In this document: in pieces, positions 16,245 through 25,326 of the stretch
How the letters are laid out: the number at the start of each line of letters is the position of its first letter
How positions within the stretch are numbered: position 1 is the first letter of the stretch
Source: Actinacidiphila alni
GTDB taxonomy: Bacteria > Actinomycetota > Actinomycetes > Streptomycetales > Streptomycetaceae
Reading direction: 5' to 3'
NCBI RefSeq assembly: GCF_900112845.1
Contig: NZ_FONG01000016.1
Span: 140,590 to 204,589, forward strand
DNA: 64,000 nt
Notes under the pieces: generated by a model
The model's input: the letters and a program-made list of their open reading frames with translations, nothing else
What the model was told of the DNA's origin: nothing
Databases searched by the model: none
Position numbers and translations under genes: made by a program

Positions 16245-17018
16245 GTGCAGCGCATCCGACTGCGCTACACCAAGCGCGGTCGCCTCCGGTTCACCAGCCA
16301 CCGCGATTTCCAGCGTGCCTTCGAGCGGGCCCTGCGCCGCGCCGAGGTGCCGATGGCGTACTCGGCCGGCTTCACCCCGCACCCCAAGGTGTCGTACGCC
16401 AACGCCGCACCCACCGGCGTGGGCAGCGAGGCGGAGTATCTGGAGATCGGTCTCGCCCGCACCTGCGACCCCGAGCGGCTGCGGGTCCTGCTGGACGAGT
16501 CGCTGCCCGCCGGACTCGACATCATCGAGGCCGTCGAGGCCCGTACCTCGGGACTCGCCGAGCGCCTGGAGGCATCGGTCTGGCAGGTCCGCCTGGACGG
16601 GGTCGACCCGGACCGGGCACGGCAGGCCGTCGCGGCGTTCCTCGCCGCGGAGACCGTGGAAGTACAGCGCAGGACGAAGAACGGCATCAGGACGTTCGAC
16701 ACCCGCGGCGCCGTCACGCGCCTCGAAGTCGTCGACGCGGCGGGTGACGCGGGCGACGCGAACCTGTCCGAACAGGGTGCCAATGGGCCGCGGGACCGCG
16801 CTTGTGCGATACTGCGGCTGGTTGTGCGGCACCTGACACCTGCCGTACGGCCCGACGACGTACTGTCCGGCCTCGACGCGACGGCCGACCTCGCGCCGCC
16901 GGTCCCCGCAGCGGTGACCAGGCTGGCGCAGGGGCCGCTCGACGAGGAGTCCGGCACGGTCACCGACCCGCTCGCGCACGATCGCGACGCTGTGACGGTA
17001 CCTGCCGGGTCCGCGTAG
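16245..17018 (+). CDS. TIGR03936-family (DUF2344) radical SAM-associated protein
   Basis: A partner protein of the TIGR03960 radical SAM enzyme, at least 257 residues. The opening RIRLRYTKRGRLRFTSHRDF and the GFTPHPKVSYANAAPTG motif are diagnostic. The exact function is unknown; pairing with the radical SAM enzyme across many genomes suggests a joint RNA or ribosome-related reaction. GTG 16245 is the first canonical start but has no Shine-Dalgarno. Fourteen codons upstream a CTG at 16203 opens LGKRQPEGPPPAPTVQRIR, an N-terminus I recall from Streptomyces homologues, with GAGGGA about nine bases before it. The true start may therefore be CTG 16203. The rne gene follows. Confidence 0.9.
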   Translation: MQRIRLRYTKRGRLRFTSHRDFQRAFERALRRAEVPMAYSAGFTPHPKVSYANAAPTGVGSEAEYLEIGLARTCDPERLRVLLDESLPAGLDIIEAVEARTSGLAERLEASVWQVRLDGVDPDRARQAVAAFLAAETVEVQRRTKNGIRTFDTRGAVTRLEVVDAAGDAGDANLSEQGANGPRDRACAILRLVVRHLTPAVRPDDVLSGLDATADLAPPVPAAVTRLAQGPLDEESGTVTDPLAHDRDAVTVPAGSA

Positions 17019-17226
17019 CCACGTTGTCACGCGTCGCCGACGCACCAGGGAGCCACCCGGGTCCGGCGGCGCAGACCACATGAGACTTTCGTCGACCCGC
17101 CGACGCGGGGCCGACGAGCGACACAGCAGTTCCCGTGCGGCGCCCGCGCCCCCGGACGGCGGTACCGCGACCAAGCGGCCGGCCGCCACCGGACCAGGGC
17201 GCGGCGCCCGGGAGCTCGACGGGAGC

Positions 17227-20200
17227 ATGGCCCGAATGCCCGACCAGACCGACGCCAACGAACCCACCCCTGCTACGGACGCGGCCCCGCCGCGCCGCCG
17301 CCGCGCCGCGTCCCGCCCCGCGGGCCCGCCGGCCGGCGCGGGAGACGGTGCCGAGGCCGCCGCCTCCACCTCCACCTCCGAGGACGCGCCCGCGAGCCCG
17401 CGGCGCCGCGCCACCCGCAAGACGGCGGCGCCGGCCGCCGACACCACGGACGGCGGTACGCCGGACGTCGCCTCTGCCGACTCCTCCGGCGACGACGCCG
17501 CTCCGGCCCGTACGCGCCGCCGCGCCACCCGCAAGGTGGCCGCTCCGGCGGTCTCGGCGGACGAGGGCGGCGCTTCCGCCGACTCCGCCGCACCCGCCGA
17601 CTCCGCCTCCGAGGAGGACGCGCCGGCCCGGACGCGCCGCCGCGCGACCCGCAAGGCCACCGCTCCGGCCGCGGAGACCGCCGAGGACGGCACCGCTGTC
17701 GACTCCGCCGCCCCCGCCGACGAGGCCGCGCCGGCCCGTACGCGCCGCCGTGCGACCCGCGCGGTCGCCGCACCGGCCCCCTCGGCCGAGGAGCCTACGG
17801 CGACCGACAGCACTGCCTCCGACGACGACGCCGCGCCCGCCCGTACCCGCCGCCGTGCGACCCGCTCGGTCGCGGCTCCGGCGCCCGCCGCCGAGGAGAC
17901 CGCTGCCGCCGATGCGGCCGAATCCGCCGACGATGCCGCCCCCGCCCGTACCCGCCGCCGCGCCACCCGCAAGGTCGCCGCTCCGGCGGCCTCGACGGAC
18001 GAGGCCGCGGCGGACACCGCCGACTCCGCGTCCACCGCTGACGATGCCGCCCCCGCCCGTACGCGCCGTCGCGCCACGCGCAAGGTCGCCGCTCCCGCGG
18101 TCTCCGCGGACGAGGCGCCGGACACCACCGCGACGCCCGGCGCGGAAGGCACCGACACCGCCGACAGCACGGACGCCGCCGCCCCGGCCCGTACCCGCCG
18201 CCGCGCCACGCGCGAGGTCGCCGCGCCGGAGACCCCGGCCGCCGGGGCCGGCGCCGACACCACCGCCTCCAACGGCGGCGGCGCCGGAACGCGGCGCGGG
18301 CGGAAGCGGGCCGCGGGGGCGCCGGTGGCGACCTTCTCCGCGGGCGACGGGTCCCGGCGGCTCAAGCCCGGCTCGCTGGCGCCCCGCGAGGAGACGGCCG
18401 CCGCGACCGAGGAGGCCGAAGGCGCCGACGCGGCCGAGGAGCGGTTCGAGTACACCGGCAAGGCGCTGCGGGACGGCGATGGATGGGGCGTCGAGGTCGA
18501 TGACGCCTACGAGATCCGGGGCTACGGCAGCACGCTGAAGGAGGCGAACGCGCAGGCGGTGACCGCCCTGGCGGAGGCGTTCGGGATCCCGGCCGAGGCG
18601 ATCACGCTGGAGGTCAGGACCGAGGAGCCGACCGGTCGCGGCCGGCGCCGGGCGACGCGTCCCGCCGTGGCCGTCTTCCAGCCGCCGGTGTTCCAGGCGC
18701 CGACCGCCGAGCCGGAGCCCGCCGTCGAGGTGGCCGAGGCCGACGCCGACGACGAGGCCGAGGCCGGACCCGAGGAGCGGGAGAGCGGCCCGCGCCGCCG
18801 TCGCCGCCGCCGGGGCGGCGCCGCCCCCACCGCCGAGCCGGTCGTCGCGGACGACAAGGACGAGCCCGCCGCCGAGGACGAAGCGGGTACGGAGTCCGAC
18901 GCGGACGCCGAGAGCGAGCACGACGGCGACGAGCGCCCCTCGCGCCGGCGCCGCCGCGGCGGCCGCCGCCGTCGCAGGGGCGAGTCCGGCGAGCACGAGG
19001 ACACCGCGTCCGGCGACGACGAGGACGAGGCGCAGGACGGCCAGGACGGCGACGACGAGGACGAGTCCGCCGACGAGGCGTCGCACGACGACGAGCACAC
19101 CTCGGGCAGCAGCTCCAGCCGCCGTCGCCGGCGCCGCCGCCGTCGCGGTTCCGACGCGGGCGGCGACGACAGCGCGTCCGGCGACGACCCGGAGCGCACG
19201 GTCGTCAAGGTCCGCGAGCCGCGCCCGAAGCTGGAGGGCGGCACCGGCGCCGACGAGGTGCAGTCCATCAAGGGCTCCACCCGGCTGGAGGCCAAGAAGC
19301 AGCGCCGCCGCGAGGGCCGCGAGCAGGGGCGCCGCCGCGTGCCGATCATCACCGAGGCCGAGTTCCTGGCCCGCCGTGAGGCGGTCGAGCGCGTCATGGT
19401 GGTGCGGCAGAACGGCGAGCGCACCCAGATCGGCGTGCTGGAGGACAACGTCCTCGTCGAGCACTACGTCAACAAGGAACAGGCCACCAGCTACGTCGGC
19501 AACGTCTACCTGGGCAAGGTGCAGAACGTCCTGCCGTCCATGGAGGCCGCCTTCGTCGACATCGGCAAGGGCCGCAACGCGGTGCTGTACGCCGGTGAGG
19601 TCAACTTCGAGGCGCTCGGCATGGGCAACGGCCCGCGCCGTATCGAGTCCGCCCTCAAGTCCGGCCAGCCGGTGCTCGTCCAGGTCACCAAGGACCCGAT
19701 CGGCCACAAGGGCGCCCGGCTGACCAGCCAGGTGTCGCTGCCCGGCCGCTATCTGGTGTACGTGCCCGAGGGCTCGATGACCGGCATCAGCCGCAAGCTC
19801 CCGGACACCGAGCGGGCCCGGCTGAAGACCATCCTCAAGAAGATCGTCCCCGAGGACGCGGGCGTCATCGTCCGCACCGCCGCCGAGGGCGCCAGCGAGG
19901 ACGAGCTGCGCCGCGACGTCGAGCGCCTCCAGGCGCAGTGGGAGGACATCCAGAAGAAGGCCAAGAGCGGCAACGCGCCGACGCTGCTCTACGGCGAGCC
20001 GGACATGACCGTCCGGGTCGTCCGCGACATCTTCAACGAGGACTTCTCGAAGGTCATCGTCAGCGGCGACGAGGCGTGGAGCACGATCCACGAGTACGTC
20101 ACGCACGTCGCGCCCGACCTGGCGGACCGGCTGTCGCGCTGGACCTCGGAGATCGACGTCTTCGCGACGTACCGGATCGACGAGCAGCTGCTGAAGGCGC

Positions 20201-21495
20201 TGGACCGCAAGGTGTGGCTGCCGTCCGGCGGTTCGCTGGTGATCGACAAGACCGAGGCGATGGTCGTGGTCGACGTCAACACCGGCAAGTTCACCGGGCA
20301 GGGCGGCAACCTCGAGGAGACCGTCACCCGCAACAACCTGGAGGCGGCCGAGGAGATCGTCCGCCAGCTGCGGCTGCGGGACCTCGGCGGCATCGTCGTC
20401 ATCGACTTCATCGACATGGTGCTGGAGTCCAACCGCGACCTGGTGATGCGGCGGCTGCTGGAGTGCCTGGGCCGGGACCGGACCAAGCACCAGGTGGCCG
20501 AGGTCACCTCGCTCGGCCTGGTGCAGATGACCCGCAAGCGGGTCGGCCAGGGTCTGCTGGAGTCCTTCTCCGAGACCTGCGTGCACTGCAACGGGCGCGG
20601 CGTCATCGTCCACATGGACCAGGCGACCACCAGTGGCGGCGGTGGCGGCAAGCGCAAGCGGCGCGGCAAGTCCGGCAACGGCGGCGGCGCGGGCGACAGC
20701 CACGAGCACGAGCACGTGCTGGAGTCGGACGACACCGAGACCGACACCGGTTCCGTCGACCCTGTCGACGAGCTGCCCGAGCTGGAGCCGATCGAGGTCG
20801 GCGAGGCCGACCTGGTGCCGGCCGTCGGCGACCCCGAGGAGGAGTGGTTCGGCACGGCGGCGGAGGCCGAGGCCGCAGCCTCGGGCGGCCGTCGTTCCCG
20901 GCGGCGCGGCGCCCGCAAGGCGACCGCTCCCGCGGGCGCGCCGCCCGCCGCGGACCACGAGCCGGAGCCGGCCGTCGTGGTCGTCCCGGTCAGCGAGCCC
21001 GTCGCGGAGGCGGAGGCGGCCGCCGAGACCGTGGCCGCCGAGACGGCCGCCGCGCCCGAGTCCGCGGCGCCCGTACGCACCCGGCGGCGCGCGACCCGCA
21101 AGGTGACCGCTCCCGCGGGTTCCCCGGCGACGACCGAGGAGGCCGCCGTGGTGGTGGTGTCGGCCGAGCAGCCGGCCGCGCCCGCGATCGCCGAGGCCCC
21201 CGAGCCCGAGGTCTCCACCGAGCCCCCGGCCCGCGCCCGGCGCCGCGCCACCCGCAAGGTGACCGCGCCCGCCGGATCGCCGTCCGGCGCCGAGGAGGCC
21301 GCCGTCGTGGTGGTGGCCGCCCCGGCCGAGACGGAGTCCGCCGACGCGGAGCCCAAGAAGCGGGCGCCGCGCAAGGCCGCCGCGAAGAAGACGGCGACGA
21401 AGAAGGCCGCGGTCAAGAAGACCGCGGCCAAGAAGACGGCCGCGAAGAAGACGACGAAGAAGGCCGCCACGAAGTCCGCGGCCCCCGCGGAGTAG
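17227..21495 (+). CDS. rne: Ribonuclease E/G family endoribonuclease with long disordered flanks
   Basis: An RNase E/G of about 1422 residues that processes rRNA and initiates mRNA decay. The catalytic core is in the middle: S1 domain about 735-815 (SYVGNVYLGKVQNVLPSMEA), DNase I-like centre with DVNTGKF near residue 1015 and VVIDFIDM, and the Zn-link CVHCNGRG at C1118/C1121. Flanks are low-complexity Ala/Glu/Arg. The motif RTRRRATRKVAAPA occurs about eight times before the core and about three times after it, and a histone-H1-like Lys-Ala tail ends the protein. ATG 17227 and ATG 17236 each have a GGGAG upstream. The frame is open back to 17080, but that part lacks homology-like features. Confidence 0.93.
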   Translation: MARMPDQTDANEPTPATDAAPPRRRRAASRPAGPPAGAGDGAEAAASTSTSEDAPASPRRRATRKTAAPAADTTDGGTPDVASADSSGDDAAPARTRRRATRKVAAPAVSADEGGASADSAAPADSASEEDAPARTRRRATRKATAPAAETAEDGTAVDSAAPADEAAPARTRRRATRAVAAPAPSAEEPTATDSTASDDDAAPARTRRRATRSVAAPAPAAEETAAADAAESADDAAPARTRRRATRKVAAPAASTDEAAADTADSASTADDAAPARTRRRATRKVAAPAVSADEAPDTTATPGAEGTDTADSTDAAAPARTRRRATREVAAPETPAAGAGADTTASNGGGAGTRRGRKRAAGAPVATFSAGDGSRRLKPGSLAPREETAAATEEAEGADAAEERFEYTGKALRDGDGWGVEVDDAYEIRGYGSTLKEANAQAVTALAEAFGIPAEAITLEVRTEEPTGRGRRRATRPAVAVFQPPVFQAPTAEPEPAVEVAEADADDEAEAGPEERESGPRRRRRRRGGAAPTAEPVVADDKDEPAAEDEAGTESDADAESEHDGDERPSRRRRRGGRRRRRGESGEHEDTASGDDEDEAQDGQDGDDEDESADEASHDDEHTSGSSSSRRRRRRRRRGSDAGGDDSASGDDPERTVVKVREPRPKLEGGTGADEVQSIKGSTRLEAKKQRRREGREQGRRRVPIITEAEFLARREAVERVMVVRQNGERTQIGVLEDNVLVEHYVNKEQATSYVGNVYLGKVQNVLPSMEAAFVDIGKGRNAVLYAGEVNFEALGMGNGPRRIESALKSGQPVLVQVTKDPIGHKGARLTSQVSLPGRYLVYVPEGSMTGISRKLPDTERARLKTILKKIVPEDAGVIVRTAAEGASEDELRRDVERLQAQWEDIQKKAKSGNAPTLLYGEPDMTVRVVRDIFNEDFSKVIVSGDEAWSTIHEYVTHVAPDLADRLSRWTSEIDVFATYRIDEQLLKALDRKVWLPSGGSLVIDKTEAMVVVDVNTGKFTGQGGNLEETVTRNNLEAAEEIVRQLRLRDLGGIVVIDFIDMVLESNRDLVMRRLLECLGRDRTKHQVAEVTSLGLVQMTRKRVGQGLLESFSETCVHCNGRGVIVHMDQATTSGGGGGKRKRRGKSGNGGGAGDSHEHEHVLESDDTETDTGSVDPVDELPELEPIEVGEADLVPAVGDPEEEWFGTAAEAEAAASGGRRSRRRGARKATAPAGAPPAADHEPEPAVVVVPVSEPVAEAEAAAETVAAETAAAPESAAPVRTRRRATRKVTAPAGSPATTEEAAVVVVSAEQPAAPAIAEAPEPEVSTEPPARARRRATRKVTAPAGSPSGAEEAAVVVVAAPAETESADAEPKKRAPRKAAAKKTATKKAAVKKTAAKKTAAKKTTKKAATKSAAPAE

Positions 21496-21503
21496 CCGGT
21501 CGC

Positions 21504-21536
21504 GTCCTCCCCGGGCGGATTTGACCCGGGGAGGAC
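21504..21536 (+). terminator. Terminator after rne, overlapping the rplU -35
   Basis: A perfect 12-bp stem GTCCTCCCCGGG (21504-21515) pairs with 21525-21536 around a 9-base loop. There is no T-tract, as is common in Streptomyces. The loop and right arm contain the rplU -35 hexamer. Confidence 0.75.
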
Positions 21537-21550
21537 GGCCTCCGTACTCT
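21521..21550 (+). promoter_or_regulatory. rplU-rpmA promoter
   Basis: TTGACC (21521-21526), an 18-base spacer and TACTCT (21545-21550) fit a vegetative HrdB-type promoter. The predicted transcript would have a leader of about 120 bases. Confidence 0.7.
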
Positions 21551-21589
21551 TGACCTTCGGCGTTTGTGCGCCCACTTCTGAGCAATTTC

Positions 21590-21607
21590 CTCCCGGCCCG
21601 CCGGGAG
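21590..21607 (+). promoter_or_regulatory. Hairpin in the rplU mRNA leader
   Basis: CTCCCGG and CCGGGAG pair around a CCCG loop inside the roughly 120-base leader, followed by a smaller CCGC/GCGG hairpin. L21 leaders regulate expression in some bacteria; whether this one does is unknown. Confidence 0.3.
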
Positions 21608-21675
21608 AGGCCGCCGCTTCGTGCGGGCCGGCTGGCATCAGGGGTTCCGACTTGAGCAAAGAGAGTGAGATCCGC

Positions 21676-21996
21676 GTGTACGCAATCGTGCGTAGCGGTG
21701 GCCGTCAGCACAAGGTGGCTGTCGGCGACATCGTCGAGGTTGACAAGATTCCCACGGGCAAGGTGGGCGACGCGGTCGAGCTCTCGACGCTGCTCGTCGT
21801 CGACGGGGACGCCGTCACCAGTGACCCGTGGGTGCTGGCCGGTGTGAAGGTCGCGGCCGAGATCGTGGACCACCACAAGGGCCAGAAGATCGACATCCTG
21901 CGCTACAAGAACAAGACCGGCTACCGCCGTCGCCAGGGTCACCGCCAGCAGTACACGGCGCTGAAGATCACCGGCATCCCCACGGCTGCGAAGTAA
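21676..21996 (+). CDS. rplU: 50S ribosomal protein L21
   Basis: A 106-residue L21, the family's usual length. It starts MYAIVRSGGRQHKVAVGDIV and has the conserved KIDILRYKNKTGYRRRQGHRQ near the C-terminus, which contacts 23S rRNA. The start is GTG 21676, chosen because MYAIV is the universal N-terminus; the ORF is open further upstream. It forms an operon with rpmA after 14 bases. Confidence 0.97.
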   Translation: MYAIVRSGGRQHKVAVGDIVEVDKIPTGKVGDAVELSTLLVVDGDAVTSDPWVLAGVKVAAEIVDHHKGQKIDILRYKNKTGYRRRQGHRQQYTALKITGIPTAAK

Positions 21997-22010
21997 GGGA
22001 CTGAGGAGAG

Positions 22011-22265
22011 ATGGCACACAAGAAGGGCGCATCGTCCACTCGGAACGGTCGCGACTCCAACGCTCAGCGGCTCGGCGTCAAGCGCTTCGGCGGCCAGGTC
22101 GTCAACGCCGGTGAGATCATCGTCCGCCAGCGCGGCACGCACTTCCACCCCGGCTCCGGCGTCGGCATCGGCAAGGACGACACGCTGTTCGCGCTGTCCG
22201 CCGGTGCGGTCGAGTTCGGCACCAAGCGCGGGCGTCGCGTCGTGAACATCGTTCCGGCCGCCTGA
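22011..22265 (+). CDS. rpmA: 50S ribosomal protein L27
   Basis: An 84-residue L27 with the typical MAHKKGASSTRNGRDSNAQR N-terminus that reaches the peptidyl-transferase centre. Actinobacteria do not carry the cleavable N-terminal extension known from Firmicutes, and none is seen here. The ribosome binding site GAGGAGAG is strong. It is co-transcribed with rplU and followed by a strong terminator. Confidence 0.97.
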   Translation: MAHKKGASSTRNGRDSNAQRLGVKRFGGQVVNAGEIIVRQRGTHFHPGSGVGIGKDDTLFALSAGAVEFGTKRGRRVVNIVPAA

Positions 22266-22297
22266 TCCAGGCACCGTAGAACGGCACAGCTTCACCT

Positions 22298-22346
22298 CCG
22301 AGGGCGGACCTCGCTTCCTGGTCACGGGAAGCGAGGCCGCCCTCGG
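22298..22346 (+). terminator. Terminator of the rplU-rpmA operon
   Basis: Twenty base pairs in two perfect 10-bp blocks (22298-22307 with 22337-22346, 22309-22318 with 22327-22336), broken only by a single bulged A at 22308. The loop is 8 bases. Confidence 0.85.
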
Positions 22347-22420
22347 CGTGTTACAACGCGGGAAGCATCGCTCATACCCGTATGCACCCGTACCGACCCG
22401 TACGTATCTGGAGGAATGCC

Positions 22421-23863
22421 ATGACCACCTTCGTGGACCGCGTCGAGCTGCATGTCGCCGCGGGTAACGGAGGCCACGGCTGCGCCTCCGTGCACCGGGA
22501 GAAGTTCAAGCCGCTGGGCGGCCCCGACGGGGGCAACGGGGGCCGCGGCGGCGATGTGATCCTGGTCGTCGACCAGGACGTCACGACGCTGCTCGACTAC
22601 CACCACAGCCCGCACCGCAAGGCGACCAACGGCAAGCCGGGCGAGGGCGGCAACCGGTCCGGCAAGGACGGTACGGATCTGGTGCTGCCGGTGCCGGACG
22701 GCACGGTGGTGCAGGACAAGGACGGCAACGTACTGGCCGACCTCGTCGGCCAGGGCACCAGCTTCATCGCGGGCCAGGGCGGTCGGGGGGGCCTGGGCAA
22801 CGCGGCACTGGCGTCGGCCCGCCGCAAGGCGCCCGGCTTCGCGCTGCTCGGCGAGCCCGGGATCGCCCGGGACATCGTGCTGGAGCTGAAGACGGTCGCC
22901 GATGTGGCGCTGGTCGGCTACCCGAGCGCGGGCAAGTCCTCGCTGATCTCGGTGCTTTCGGCGGCGAAGCCGAAGATCGCCGACTATCCGTTCACCACGC
23001 TGGTGCCCAACCTCGGCGTGGTGACGGCCGGTTCGACCGTCTACACGATCGCGGACGTGCCCGGGCTGATCCCCGGCGCCAGCCAGGGCAAGGGCCTCGG
23101 CCTGGAGTTCCTGCGGCACGTCGAGCGGTGCTCGGTGCTGGTGCACGTGCTGGACACCGCGACGCTGGAGTCCGACCGCGACCCGGCGAGCGACCTCGAC
23201 GTCATCGAGGCGGAGCTGCGCGCGTACGGCAACGGCCTGGAGGACCGGCCGCGGCTGGTCGTGCTCAACAAGGTGGACGTGCCCGACGGGCGTGACCTCG
23301 CCGAGATGATCAGGCCGGAGCTTGAGGGTCGCGGCTACCAGGTCTTCGAGGTGTCCGCCGTCTCCCACGAGGGGCTGCGCGAGCTGTCGTTCGCGCTGGC
23401 GAAGATCGTCGCCGAGACGCGGGCGGCCAAGCCCGTCGAGGAGTCCACCCGGGTCGTCATCCGCCCGCAGGCCGTCGACGACGCCGGTTTCACCGTCGCC
23501 CGCGACGGCGAGAGCCTCTACCGCGTTCACGGTGAGAAGCCCGAGCGCTGGGTCCGCCAGACCGACTTCTCCAACGACGAGGCCGTCGGCTACCTCGCCG
23601 ACCGCCTCAACCGCCTCGGCGTCGAGGAGGCCCTGACGAAGGCCGGCGCCAAGCCCGGCGACGCCGTCGCCATCGGCCCCGACGACGACGCGGTCGTCTT
23701 CGACTGGGAGCCCACCATGGCCGCCGGCGCCGAGATGCTCGGCCGCCGCGGCGAGGACCACCGCTTCGAGGCCCCCCGCCCGGCCGTCACCCGCCGCCGC
23801 GACAAGCAGGCCGAACGCGACGAGGCCGAGCAGGAGTTCCGGGGCTTCGACCCCTTCAGCTAG
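22421..23863 (+). CDS. obgE: GTPase ObgE/CgtA
   Basis: A 480-residue Obg GTPase involved in 50S assembly and growth/differentiation control; Obg affects aerial mycelium formation in Streptomyces. An N-terminal glycine-rich Obg fold (about 1-160), G1 GYPSAGKSS, G3 DVPG and G4 NKVD are present, with an OCT domain (about 345-425) and a charged tail ending FRGFDPFS. ATG 22421 has GGAGGA at ideal spacing; an in-frame ATG at 22382 lies in the leader. The stop is 6 bases from the convergent gtrA stop. Confidence 0.96.
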   Translation: MTTFVDRVELHVAAGNGGHGCASVHREKFKPLGGPDGGNGGRGGDVILVVDQDVTTLLDYHHSPHRKATNGKPGEGGNRSGKDGTDLVLPVPDGTVVQDKDGNVLADLVGQGTSFIAGQGGRGGLGNAALASARRKAPGFALLGEPGIARDIVLELKTVADVALVGYPSAGKSSLISVLSAAKPKIADYPFTTLVPNLGVVTAGSTVYTIADVPGLIPGASQGKGLGLEFLRHVERCSVLVHVLDTATLESDRDPASDLDVIEAELRAYGNGLEDRPRLVVLNKVDVPDGRDLAEMIRPELEGRGYQVFEVSAVSHEGLRELSFALAKIVAETRAAKPVEESTRVVIRPQAVDDAGFTVARDGESLYRVHGEKPERWVRQTDFSNDEAVGYLADRLNRLGVEEALTKAGAKPGDAVAIGPDDDAVVFDWEPTMAAGAEMLGRRGEDHRFEAPRPAVTRRRDKQAERDEAEQEFRGFDPFS

Positions 23864-23869
23864 AACCGG

Positions 23870-24334
23870 CTAGCGCGAGGCGCGCAGGGGCGGTGCGGGC
23901 TGCGGCTCGGCCGCCCCTGCCTCCGCTGGTGCCGTGTCGGTGCCCGCTGTCGGGACCAGGATGCGGCGGGAGAGCAGGTACGTGAAGGGGATGGCGGCGG
24001 CTGCGGCCGCCAGGGGGGCGATCTTGTCGTTCATGCCCGCCCATTCGACCAGGGCGTAGACGCCGACGCTGGTCACCACGTAATTGGTGAGGTTGGTCAG
24101 CGGGAAGAGCAGGAATTTCCGCCAGGTCGGCCGGGTCCGGTACGTGAAGTACGTGTTCAGGAAGAACGAGCCGATCATGCTGAGCACAAAAGCCAGCGTG
24201 TACGCCGCGAAGTACGGCATCCACGGATGCAGCGCCAGATAGAAACCGTAGAAAGTCGCCGTGTTCACCCCGCCCACCAGGGCGAACCGAACGATCTGCA
24301 GCAATTGCGGGGAACGGGCGCCTGCCAGGGTCAA
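23870..24334 (-). CDS. GtrA-family membrane protein
   Basis: A 154-residue protein with four hydrophobic segments and the GtrA start FALVGGVNTATFYGFYLAL. GtrA proteins are thought to flip polyprenyl-phosphate-linked sugars made by an adjacent GtrB-type GT2. The TTG start overlaps the GT2 stop as TTGA, so the two are translationally coupled. A C-terminal tail of about 25 Ala/Pro-rich residues is variable. It is part of the glycopolymer block. Confidence 0.9.
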   Translation of the reverse strand: MTLAGARSPQLLQIVRFALVGGVNTATFYGFYLALHPWMPYFAAYTLAFVLSMIGSFFLNTYFTYRTRPTWRKFLLFPLTNLTNYVVTSVGVYALVEWAGMNDKIAPLAAAAAAIPFTYLLSRRILVPTAGTDTAPAEAGAAEPQPAPPLRASR

Positions 24335-25326
24335 CGGATCTCCATCCGGGGCAGCGTCGCGCTCGTCGCACCCGTGCCGCTCTGCTCACTCACCCCGAAG
24401 GCCCGCGGCGCGTTCGTCTCCTTGACCAGGAAGTGCGGCCGCCGCTTCGTCTCGTAATAGATACGCCCGATGTACTCGCCGATCAAGCCGAGCATGAGCA
24501 TCTGGATGCCGCCGAGCCCGACGATCGCCACGAGCAGCGTGACGTAACCGGGCGCGTCGGGCCCCTGGATCATCGCCATGACCGTCACCGTCACCGCGTA
24601 CGCCGCGGCGACCGCGCTGAGCGCGAGCCCAGCGTAGATCGCCACCCGCAGCGGCCGGTTGTTGAACGAGATCAGCCCGTCCATGCCGTAGTTGACCAGC
24701 GCCCCGAAGCGCCACTTCGTCTCGCCCGCCTCGCGCGCCGCGTTGCGGTAGTCGAAGGTCACGGTGTCGAAGCCGATCCAGGAGAACAGCCCCTTGGAGA
24801 ACCGGTTGTACTCCGGCATCTCCAGCAGCGCGTCCACCGCCCGCCGCGACAGCAGCCGGAAGTCGCCGACGCCGTCGGTCAGTTCGACGTCCACCCACTT
24901 GTTGATCATCCGGTAGTACATCCGGCTGACCGCCGACCGCACCTTCTTGTCGCCCTCGCGGGTGCGCCGCGCGATCACCTGGTCGTGCCCGGCCCGGTGC
25001 AGCTCGATCATCCGGCCGATCAGCTCCGGCGGGTGCTGGAGGTCGGCGTCCATCACGACCACCGCGTCGCCCGTGGTCTCCCGGAGCCCGGCGAGGATGC
25101 CCGCCTCCTTGCCGAAATTCCGGCTGAAGGACACATAGCGCGTGCTCGCCTCGCGGTTCTCGGCCAGCGCCCGCAGCCGCTCCAGCGTGTTGTCGGAACT
25201 GCCGTCGTCCACGTAACACAGCTCGTAATCGACGGAGAGCGCCGAGAGGGTCTCCCGGATGCGTACGTCGAAGAGTTCGATCACGGCCTCTTCGTTGTAG
25301 CAGGGAACTACGATCGACAGTCGCAT
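24331..25326 (-). CDS. GT2 family polyprenyl-phosphate glycosyltransferase (GtrB/DPM-like)
   Basis: A 331-residue transferase predicted to make an undecaprenyl-phosphate-linked sugar from a nucleotide sugar. Motifs: IVVPCYNEE, DDGSSDNT, DADLQHPPE, and two C-terminal transmembrane helices followed by the conserved GEYIGRIYYETKRRP. ATG 25326 (MRLSIVVPCYNEE) fits the family start; the frame is open upstream without family similarity. It is coupled to gtrA by a 4-base overlap. The donor sugar is unknown. Confidence 0.93.
   Translation of the reverse strand: MRLSIVVPCYNEEAVIELFDVRIRETLSALSVDYELCYVDDGSSDNTLERLRALAENREASTRYVSFSRNFGKEAGILAGLRETTGDAVVVMDADLQHPPELIGRMIELHRAGHDQVIARRTREGDKKVRSAVSRMYYRMINKWVDVELTDGVGDFRLLSRRAVDALLEMPEYNRFSKGLFSWIGFDTVTFDYRNAAREAGETKWRFGALVNYGMDGLISFNNRPLRVAIYAGLALSAVAAAYAVTVTVMAMIQGPDAPGYVTLLVAIVGLGGIQMLMLGLIGEYIGRIYYETKRRPHFLVKETNAPRAFGVSEQSGTGATSATLPRMEIR

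Noticed and set aside
17080..17226. Upstream extension of rne
   Set aside because: Open frame but no ribosome site for the first ATG, and the sequence lacks the acidic/Ala pattern of the authentic N-terminus; GGGAG sites support 17227 or 17236.
16960..22032. Very long open frame on the minus strand across rne-rplU
   Set aside because: It mirrors the repetitive GC-rich rne gene, is made of Gly/Leu/Val/Arg runs and has no domain. A GC-rich antisense frame lacks stops by composition.
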